The position numbers and the translations under genes are program-made. Positions 56,541 to 64,000 of a stretch of DNA of 64,000 nucleotides are shown here, piece by piece. The DNA is from Rattus norvegicus (lineage: Eukaryota; Chordata; Mammalia; Rodentia; Muridae), in assembly GCF_036323735.1 (NCBI RefSeq), contig NC_086019.1:237069102-237133101 (forward strand), written 5' to 3'. The notes below the pieces were generated by a model, which saw only the letters and a list, made by a program, of their open reading frames with translations, was not told the DNA's origin and ran no database searches. The stretch's first letter is position 1, and every line of letters begins with the position of its first letter.

Positions 56541-56725
56541 TGGGCTGGAGAGATGGCTCAGCGGTTAAGAGCACCCGATTACTCTTCCAGAGGTCCTGAG
56601 TTCAATTCCCAGCAACCACATGGTGGCTTACAACCATCTGTAAAGAGATCCGATGCCCTCTTCTGGTGTATCTGAAGGCAGCTACAGTGTACTTATATAT
56701 AATAAATAAATAAATCTTTTAAAAA
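56541..56725 (+). mobile_element. B2 SINE, full-length and young
   Basis: A complete B2: head gggctggagagatggctcag, B box gagttcaattcccagcaacc, then ccctcttctggtgtatctgaag and the aataaataaataaatc tail. Perfect 15-bp duplications aaaaactagttgtgt occur at 56526-56540 and 56726-56740. The sequence is close to consensus. Some B2 copies carry CTCF sites or act as boundaries, but this is not shown here. Confidence 0.97.
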
Positions 56726-56740
56726 AAAAACTAGTTGTGT

Positions 56741-57251
56741 CACACACCTTTGCAGATCGTTCCAATGAATGAAGCCTTGGTGGTCGGTCTCTGCTTCTTT
56801 TCTCTGTCAGCTCCTGCCACCATCCTCAGAACTCATATTTACTTTGTCAAATTGGACTATAAACTATTCATTTGCCCCAAAGCCTCTCGTGAGGAATAGC
56901 TGGTGGTTTTCCGCCTGGCTACCATCTCTAAGATCTGTGTTTGCTGTTCTCATTGTTTTTAGGGCACTACTATGTTAAAACTGCTTTATGTGTCATTATC
57001 TGGGTCAGAATTTTGGAAGCACAGAGGCACCATGATGTCAGCACACACACTTGTCAGAGGACAAGTAACTCTCAAAGGGGCATGGTTGAGGCTGGCTTCC
57101 TAGCTGTTCCTTTTGTGTTTCTGGTTTATCTGTTTCAGTCCTTCCTGTGTTCTGTTTGCAGCTCCTTGGGAACTCAATTTCCAGTTAGAATCACCACCTT
57201 GGGCATGTCCTGGGCCTTATCCCCTAACTTTGGCACTTGGTATAACTTCTA
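56741..57251. other. Unique DNA, nothing recognised
   Basis: No gene or repeat was recognised. Confidence 0.4.
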
Positions 57252-57408
57252 TCTTTTTTTCTGGGACATAAAAGACAGTTTTAGACGGAAACAGAGCTTG
57301 CCTACAGTGTTCTGGACACTACAGCCCAGACTAGCCTCAAATCAGAGATCCTCTGCTCCGTCTCCCAAGTACTGGGATCACTGGTGTGTACCACTACACG
57401 CAGCCTTT
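57252..57408 (-). mobile_element. B1 SINE, diverged
   Basis: agcccagactagcctcaaatcagagatcc and caagtactgggatcactggtgtgtaccacta are inverted B1 blocks. A 214-codon open frame crosses this SINE and its neighbours and is not a gene. Confidence 0.75.
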
Positions 57409-57409
57409 G

Positions 57410-57638
57410 ATTCTTTTAAAAGGTTTTATTTTTATTTCATGTGTATTAATATTTTATTTGCACGTACATGTATATGTACCATATACATTCCTGGTGCTTC
57501 TGGGTGCCAGGAGAGTGTTGGGTACCCAGGAACTCAAGTTACTGGAAGTTGTAGGCCAACATGTGGGTGCTGGGAACTGGCCTAGGTCTTCTCCAAAGGC
57601 AGTGTGTGCTCTTAACTGCTGAGCCATCTCTCAGGCCT
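57410..57638 (-). mobile_element. B2/B3 SINE
   Basis: An inverted tail region, then aacatgtgggtgctgggaactgg and tgctcttaactgctgagccatctctcaggcc. Confidence 0.88.
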
Positions 57639-58129
57639 GACCATTCCTTTTAATATTTTAGTTTCAGCATTCTTGTCAGGAAGGTTTCCATGGTAACTAA
57701 TCCACCATTATGCTGGAAATAATTTTTGTCTAACTGAATTTATAATGACCAAATGTGACTTTAAACTTAGAAACCATGCATTTATTAATACACTAACGAT
57801 TTTGCCTTTTGTTTATGCACTGGTAACAAAATGTATACTTTTTTTTTTTAAAGAAAATTGTTCTTTGACTTGAAATGCTCTGAGAGTTCCCTTTTCTAAC
57901 CACAGCACATTCTACAGAGATCACATCCCATGATACCCTAAGTCTTGAGTATGACCCTCACTCACAGGGCCAAATGATCCAGATCAAGGCAAACTTCTAG
58001 TTTTGTTTTCTTAGCAGAGCAAACCTTTGCCAACTAGGAAATTGTAATCTCAGAATGGCAAAGGAAGTTTGCTGGGATGTGAGGGTAGCAATAGAGATGA
58101 AATGTAACAGGATCAGGACTCTCCACCCA
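57639..58129. other. Unique DNA, nothing recognised
   Basis: No gene or repeat was recognised. Confidence 0.4.
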
Positions 58130-58312
58130 TTCCTTAAAGTGTTTGCTTGGGCTTTTAGCCACTGTACCTTGGTGAATTACTTACATATCTGTGCTCTATT
58201 TTCTTTTCATCTGTGTAGGACAGAACATAGTATCCACCCTGGCAAGATTGCTGCGATGACCCAGTTAACTATGTAAAGTACAGTACTTGGTACTCAATAC
58301 TTATTCAAGTGT
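58130..58312 (-). mobile_element. MIR SINE
   Basis: ccactgtaccttggtgaattacttac, tttcttttcatctgtgtagg and agtacagtacttggtactcaatacttattc match inverted MIR. The last part is repeated once at 58354-58424. Confidence 0.7.
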
Positions 58313-58480
58313 GAATATATATATATATTATATAGTAATATATATCATATATGTAACTATGTAAAAACACTTAATCTAGTACATACTTGTCACATAGTGC
58401 TTATTCAAGTGTTAAATATATTTAATATATTTTTACTATATTTATTAATATATTAATATGTAATATGTTATTATAATGTA
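58313..58480. repeat. AT-rich tract with a duplicated MIR end
   Basis: tatata-rich DNA enclosing a second, diverged copy (58354-58424) of the stretch at 58266-58322. Confidence 0.8.
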
Positions 58481-58486
58481 TAATGT

Positions 58487-59006
58487 TGTCCCCGCCAGCG
58501 GGGACCCAGTTATTCAGGGTCCCGAAGGGGCGCTACCCTTGGGCCTAAATGGGGGGCAAGACAAGAAGGAGACCAAGCAAAAGTTCTGTTGTCAAGGTCT
58601 CGTTTATTGAGAGAAATGTACAGCATTTAAAGCTCTGAGGCAGGAATAGAAGCTGGAACTGAAGCTTAGGGGTTGGGGAAGTGCCCAAGGATATAAGGTG
58701 AATCACTACACTGCACGATATCCTCCTATAACAAAGAGGCAACAGTCTTCCGGGGACATGTTCTTTGAAAAGGTCGAACCCTTCTCAGGAATCTGCTCAG
58801 GGACATCCGGTGTTTTGCTCAGGCTGAAACATCCTGTCATTGCTCCCAGGGTCTTCCTGGGAGAGGCTTTAGTTCAACAATCTCATGTCTGTATGGCAGT
58901 CATTTCAAGGTTGAACCTCTGTGGCCATGCAGCCCAGAGTCACGTAGCCACCTTGAGCTATGCAGTCACAAAGCGGCCAGGCCCAAATCCAATACGGCTC
59001 CCTACA
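58487..59006 (-). mobile_element. ERVK-type solo LTR, 520 bp
   Basis: Read on the minus strand the LTR starts tgtagggagccgtattgg and ends ...ccgctggcggggaca. A perfect 6-bp target-site duplication taatgt lies at 58481-58486 and 59007-59012, the length made by ERVK (class II) integrases. The minus strand carries a polyadenylation signal aataaa (58603-58608) and a TATA-like ttatatcc (58690-58697). The two LTRs have recombined to one, leaving no viral gene. An 8-bp perfect inverted repeat with a 2-base loop (58488-58505) lies at its 3' end. The orphan LTR could act as a promoter or enhancer, but this is not shown. Confidence 0.92.
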
Positions 59007-59012
59007 TAATGT

Positions 59013-60319
59013 AATTTTTAAAAGATATGTTCCTGGTTGGGAATGGACATAAAGAGAAAAATGAATGAAACAAACACTTTATTCCTATTGGATATTTCAT
59101 ATTAATTTTGAATTTTTATTATAGTCATTTATGTATTTACTTATTAAGTTTTACTTAAAACCTAGTCTAAGGTAGGAGAAAAAACTTGTTTTGCCCTTCA
59201 GAGTTAAACTAAAAGCAAAGCTCTGTTTGTTGAGTGCACCATTCATGCCGTTACACACACCTTTTCTCTAGCACTAACAGCTTTCTGAATGCAGAAAAAC
59301 AAAAGAAAACAAAGCGAACACCGCTGTGCAGGAGGTAACAGTGGCTGGAAGGGGAGCAGGATGGCATCCTAGGGGTGGGCAAGGGGCAGGCTCAGGTGTA
59401 GGTACCAAAGGGGACTCTGGGAGACAGGAAGCACCGCACCCATCCACTCGCCTCGCTTTTAAACCTGATAGAACAGTGTAAGGCCCAAGAAGTGGGGGGG
59501 TTGGGAGTTCGGGGGTCCTGAGCCTAAGCTGTCAGGATCAGGAAGCCAGTCTATCTTTTTTGAAATCACTACAGACTTAGTGCACACACATCGGGGACAT
59601 CCAAAACACATAAAGTTATAGAATGGGTTTCAAGAGGAAGCCAGGAAATAAAGGGATGCCCTGAACTGAACATTTGAATGGGTAACCTACGATTGTAGAG
59701 CATGAGCCGGCCAGCTACTTTACTTCAGGAAGAATTGCCACCCAGGAACATGAAGTCTGATTCCCATTAGGCTAAGATACATAAAATTATCACTCTGCAA
59801 GCCAAAAATAGCGGAGTGGTGCCAGTTTGGTACCGCTCAACCCAGAGTTCCACCGGCTCTGCTCTGTAGACCTTAGAGATAGCCGTGGTGTCTCACACAT
59901 CTTCCGTGGCTGATGCCTACTTTACCTAGTTCATGGAGATTTTGCAAGCACTGATCCAAACTACAGAATGTGTACTAATTACCTGTTATCAATAGTACCT
60001 GGAAAGTGACGCTGATACCACCACAGCCCTTACTCCCGAAGGGTTCGCAGGTCAACAAAAGGGACACGGAAACAGAGTTGGCAGTGATAAGCAATGCGAG
60101 CGACTTAGCTGTGGGGTATTAGGAAGGTAAACATCCGGCATCACTGGCAAGAACCGGTGAGCAAAGATGTGCAGCTGTGGAAGCCGGTGGGCACGGATGA
60201 AAGACAGCTGTGCCCTATGACCTAAAGCTACAGCGTGAGGAGGCGGAGGGAAAGGATAGAGGCCAAGGGGGAGCCAAGGACGCAGCAGCAGTGGGTAGCA
60301 GAGGGTCACAGGTAATAAA
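59013..60319. other. Unique DNA, nothing recognised
   Basis: About 1.3 kb with no recognised gene or repeat. A short G run (agtggggggg) lies at about 59490. Confidence 0.4.
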
Positions 60320-60433
60320 AGCTGGGGCCATAAAGACAGCTCGTGCTTAAAAGCACGTGGCGCGCTTCCAGAAGACCCCAGTTTGTTTTCCAGGATCTGT
60401 GTAAGGGAGCTCCCTCCTGGTCTCCTAGGGCAA

Positions 60434-60515
<82 letters not shown>

Positions 60516-60540
60516 AAATAAATATAATAATTTAAAAAAT
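60320..60540 (+). mobile_element. B2/B3-like SINE with (CT)n(TG)n
   Basis: aaagctggggccataaagacagctcgtg head, ttccagaagaccccagtttg, then about 30 CT units (60442-60501), a short TG run and an aataaatataata tail. The microsatellite replaced the SINE tail region. Confidence 0.75.
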
Positions 60541-61021
60541 ACTAAGTGCCTCTTTTCAGAAATTTTTCCAGGAATAACAGCATCCTCTCCTCTTCTCACC
60601 CTCTTCTCGCTTCTCCTCGCGGGTGATTGTCTGGACTCATTGATTTGTCACGTTTCTCCAGGGAGCACTTCCTTTCCCTCCCCAGGAGAGGGAAATTTCA
60701 CAGCAGTGGGAGGAAGGAAAGAGAAAGTAACTCAGCTCTGCTCAAGCGGAGGAGGTAGCTTTCACTGCTGCTTTCCCTTCCTGTGTATCTTTTATTCCGA
60801 CTTCCGCCAGAAAAGGAAGTGAAACCACCCAAGAGGTGCCCAAGAAGGCAGAGGGTTGGTGTAAGAGACCCACTGTGCGTCAGCGCTGTCCTGTGATGAA
60901 GTCACACTGTGTTAGAAAGCTTCCTCTTCTATCAGCTAAGACCAGGTGATGGTTTCAACGGGACATGACCTACAATCGCTAGAGAAAAAGAGACTAACCA
61001 ATTGGGGCAGGCGTGTGCAGC
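60541..61021. other. Unique DNA, nothing recognised
   Basis: No gene or repeat was recognised. 60575-60800 is C/T-rich. Confidence 0.4.
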
Positions 61022-61372
61022 GGGCCACACTGTATGGATGGCTTTGGGGATTGTCTTGGTTGGGTTAGTGGATGTGGAGGGATCTAGTCCACTGTGAGTG
61101 GCCGATTCCCTGGTTGGGAGAGGGGGAAGGTCCTGACCACTATAGAGATGGAGAGAAATGGAACTGAACACAAAAGGCCAGCATGTAAGCATTCGTTTTC
61201 TTCCCTTGGCTGCGATGCGATGTGAATACTGTTTAAAGTTCCTGCCTTGACTTCTCCCATAGGACTGTATAACCTGAAATTGGGAGCGTAAGAAAAAGCC
61301 ATCCGTTTCCCAAGTTGTTTTTTGTTGGTGTGTTTTTATCACAGCTGTAGAAATAAAACTAGGGCAGATCAT
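61022..61372 (+). mobile_element. ORR1-like MaLR LTR relic
   Basis: ttgtcttggttgggttagtgg, gcgatgtgaatactgtttaaag and the 3' end cccaagttgttttttgttgg, tttttatcacagctgtagaaataaaac follow ORR1-like LTRs in plus orientation. Diverged and solo. Confidence 0.55.
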
Positions 61373-61760
61373 TTGGGGACACTGCTTCTTTCTGTGAACT
61401 AGCAATATGTCCTTGCGATCCCATCACAGACTCATGAATCTTCCCATGTTAGACCATAAAGGCTTGACAAAATAGTAAACTATGACTTGAGGCCCTGGAA
61501 TTCAGCATCACCCCATTCTATCAACGTCTCCCATGCCTCCAGGGACAGAGCTTGTTATCAGATCTGGCTTCACTTACAATTATTAGTATAGCCTTTGCCA
61601 AGCTATCCCTCTGGCAAGAGGTGAGCTACTGTTTACTCACCCCTAAAAGGAAGACAATCATATCCAAACAGCTAATGAAAAAGCCCGTGGCTCACTTATG
61701 ATGGATGGCCAAAGCAGTGCAGAAGCAGTCACCGCCACTCTCCTCACTGAAGAGTCTGTC
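61373..61760. other. Unique DNA, nothing recognised
   Basis: No gene or repeat was recognised. Confidence 0.4.
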
Positions 61761-61972
61761 CTAAGGGTTAGAGATGGCTCAGCAGTTAAGAGTGCATACT
61801 GTTCTTGGGCCTGGATTTAGTTGCCAGAACCCACATGTGGCAACTCACAACCACTGGTAAATCCAGTTCCAGGGATCTGAGATCCTCTTCTGGCCTGTGT
61901 AGGCACACACCCACACATGCATGGTGTGCATAAACTCACACAGACATATAAGTACATATACATTTTTTAAAG
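61761..61972 (+). mobile_element. B3 SINE
   Basis: aagggttagagatggctcagcag head, agatcctcttctggcctgtgtagg body and an A/CA-rich tail. Confidence 0.9.
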
Positions 61973-62094
61973 CAATAAGTATATTTTTGTAGAGTCTGAT
62001 TTATTGTAAACTCCTTGCTCACCCTTCTTGACCTTCAGATGTCTCTTGTGCGGCAGCCATAGATTTTGTGTTGTTGTTTGTTTGTTTTTAAAAG

Positions 62095-62235
62095 GCCGGG
62101 ACACAAAGCTCAGTTGGTAGAGTTTTTGCTTAGCACGAGTCCTGGGTTCAATCCCCAGCATCCCAGAAACTAGGTGTGATGGAAGCCTGTGCTTCTAGCA
62201 CTTGTGAGATCAAGTCAAGAGGGTCAGAAGACCCA
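62095..62235 (+). mobile_element. B4 SINE (ID-like plus B1-like)
   Basis: A tRNA-like part (aagctcagttggtagagtttt, gggttcaatccccagcatcc) is joined to a B1-like part (aggtgtgatggaagcctgtgc). Confidence 0.8.
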
Positions 62236-62239
62236 GACT

Positions 62240-62405
62240 GAGTCACTAAAGTGGTACAGTGGGTAAAGGCGCTTCCTGCTACATCTGCTAACTTAAGTTT
62301 GATGCTTGGGACCCAGGTAGTACAAGAGAGCAGCGGGCCTTGCAAGTTGTCCTATTATCCATTATTCATGGCACATGAGTAACAAATGAATGTAATTTTA
62401 AAAAG
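62240..62405 (+). mobile_element. tRNA-derived SINE, B2/B3-like
   Basis: aagtggtacagtgggtaaaggcgcttcctgc and ttaagtttgatgcttgggaccc keep the A and B box layout. The tail is aatgtaattttaaaaag. Confidence 0.65.
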
Positions 62406-62458
62406 TCCTCTACTCCGTGACTTGTATCAATGTCTGGGATATGTAAATTTCTGTCTAG

Positions 62459-62540
62459 AAGAGGAGGAGGAGGAAAGGAAAGAATGGAGAGAGGGAAGAA
62501 AGGGATGAAAGAAGGAGGGAGAGGGAGGGAGGTAAGAAAG
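62459..62540 (+). repeat. GA-rich low-complexity tract
   Basis: Purine-only units (gga, gaaa, aggg) over about 80 bp. Confidence 0.93.
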
Positions 62541-63904
62541 AGAAATGAAAAAAAAAGTCAAATCACATATTGCTTAAAACTTTTCTTTGGCTCCTTCTGT
62601 CTTTTAAGTTGAGACCAAGCTGCTTCCTTTGGCTTCTTGAGCCCAGCCAAACATGCCTCCTGCTCTCTGCCATCTCTAACCCCACCACTATGTTCCTGAG
62701 AACCTACTATGGTTCAGCCAGACTCCCCCTGTTCTTTAAGCAGATTGAGCCTGTCTTGACTTGACCCCTTAACCAGGAGTGTTCTTTGCCCAGAAGGTGT
62801 TTCTTTCTGCCCCACCCTGACCTCCCTTGCACCTTGTGGATGGACCTTTGACGTAAGTTGGGACTGCACTTCCTCAGCACCTGCTCTGCTCCAGGTTCCT
62901 GAGTCCGTGCTCAGGAAGATTGTATTTGCCAGAATATTACTCAACAGCTTCCTCCCGATGTGGAGTAAACTTCGGAAGGCAGAACTTTGACTGATTCACC
63001 ACTGCAGCCCCAGCACCTAGCCTAGGAACAAACTGTTTGGCTTATTATTGGCATCATCATTAGACAGCCCTCTGTGCACAGACCCAAGCCTATCACTGCT
63101 ATGACCTCAAGAGACCTCAGTGAAGTTAGGTTTCCTTGAAATGAATTCCAAACCATTTAATTACTTTCTTTAGGGTCAGAGGTTGAATTTCCTCTTTTCG
63201 ATATTATCCAACTTTTCCAAGTTGAGTATACATGTCTAGTAAAAGTTTTCTAAAGGACCTTGCATTTTAATGGGATTGGTTACAGGAAATCAATCTGCTT
63301 CACCACATTTTCAAAGCAAGATTCTCACTAAGAAAAGTCAGCAGCCAAACCAACATTCTGATGACCTATCAACAGCTTTGGTCAGTGAAGGGAATTGCCT
63401 GACACGTAAGAGGGCAGGAGTGTCTAAAGGACTTGCTGGTTGACCAGAGGTAGATAATACACCCAACTGAAAAGAAAATCTTCACATGCTGTCCCATGGG
63501 CTCATGCTGATGGTACACAGTCCCTGACCTAAAATGGCAATGCAGTATTTGTTTAACGTAACTTCCTACAGCCAAAGAGGCCACCACACACATTTGTACT
63601 TTGGAAATGATTACAGCTCACACTTTTTTTTTTGTTTGAGACTCAGAACTATGGGGTTTCTCATGCTGACACTCAAGGGCTTTGCGAAGTGTGTGACTGG
63701 CCCACATTCAACCTCATACACTTTGTACTGTTCCTACAAACATGACCCCAGCTCTTTTCTCACTGTGTCTGGAGTGTTTTAATTGGCCATCAAACTGGTC
63801 TTCTTTACTCTCTTTTTCTTGGGATGGCCCTTTACAGAGTCAGAAGACTATGCTCACAAAGCACATTGAATGTTTCTCAATATTTTAAAAGCTTCCTGCT
63901 ATCA
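62541..63904. other. Unique DNA, nothing recognised
   Basis: About 1.36 kb without a recognised gene or repeat. Confidence 0.4.
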
Positions 63905-64000
63905 GCCAGGCATGGTGGTACACACTTTGGTCTCAGCACATTGGAGCCAGAAGTAGATGAATCCCTGTGAGTTCAAGACCAACCTTGTCTACATGGAGAA
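63905..64000 (+). mobile_element. B1 SINE, cut by window end
   Basis: agccaggcatggtggtacacac, ggagccagaagtagatgaatccctgtgagttcaagacc and tctacatggagaa are B1 blocks. The rest lies beyond the window. Confidence 0.9.

Noticed and set aside
56941..57585. 214-codon plus-strand open frame
   Set aside because: It runs through an inverted B1 and an inverted B2/B3, has no domain and begins in unique DNA without promoter or splice support.
58487..59006. CpG-island promoter of a host gene
   Set aside because: The GC-rich ends and promoter-like signals are those of an LTR bounded by a 6-bp duplication. No adjacent exon was recognised.

Overview
The window is vertebrate nuclear DNA, almost certainly rat (Rattus) or a very close murine relative. 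The evidence is young ID elements (BC1/tRNA-Ala-derived SINEs with A-rich tails and matching target-site duplications), B1, B2, B3 and B4 SINEs, a 4.5SI RNA retrocopy, rodent L1 3' ends, ORR1- and MT-type MaLR LTRs, a URR1 hAT transposon with an intact 8-bp duplication, and many long microsatellites. Nothing bacterial, phage-like or CRISPR-like is present. The window reads as intergenic or deep-intronic sequence built from layered retrotransposons of different ages.

Layout. 1-4660: the 3' part of a young L1 with an open ORF2, inserted into an older L1 that is also split by about 790 bp of non-repeat sequence. That segment holds a possible minus-strand coding exon (2814-2999). 4660-11460: unique DNA, MaLR-type LTR relics, an L1 3' UTR, an ID element, an ancient L1 (9925-10812) and a B2. 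11460-19400: a second ancient L1 carrying a 65-bp young L1 insertion, MIR and LTR relics, a second ID, an AT-rich block and a twin-primed (5'-inverted) young L1. 19400-31500: dense SINEs, two more IDs, a tailless 4.5SI retrocopy, a 280-bp polypurine block and a small palindrome-rich tandem duplication. 31500-41930: an old L1 3' UTR, MT and ORR1 LTRs, and a 575-bp TTCCG/TTCCC array. 41930-58480: mostly unique DNA with scattered SINEs, URR1 transposons, MIRs and a 455-bp TG-rich block. 58487-59006: an ERVK-type solo LTR with a perfect 6-bp duplication. 59007-64000: unique DNA, SINEs and an ORR1-like LTR.

No confident host gene, functional RNA gene or multi-gene system was found. The only long open frame with a recognised product is the C-terminal part of L1 ORF2. 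Most other open frames lie in repeats or simple-sequence arrays. Family names come from recognising diagnostic stretches by eye. Class-level calls are firmer than subfamily calls, and element edges without duplications are approximate to tens of bases. Stretches described as unique are those where I recognised nothing.
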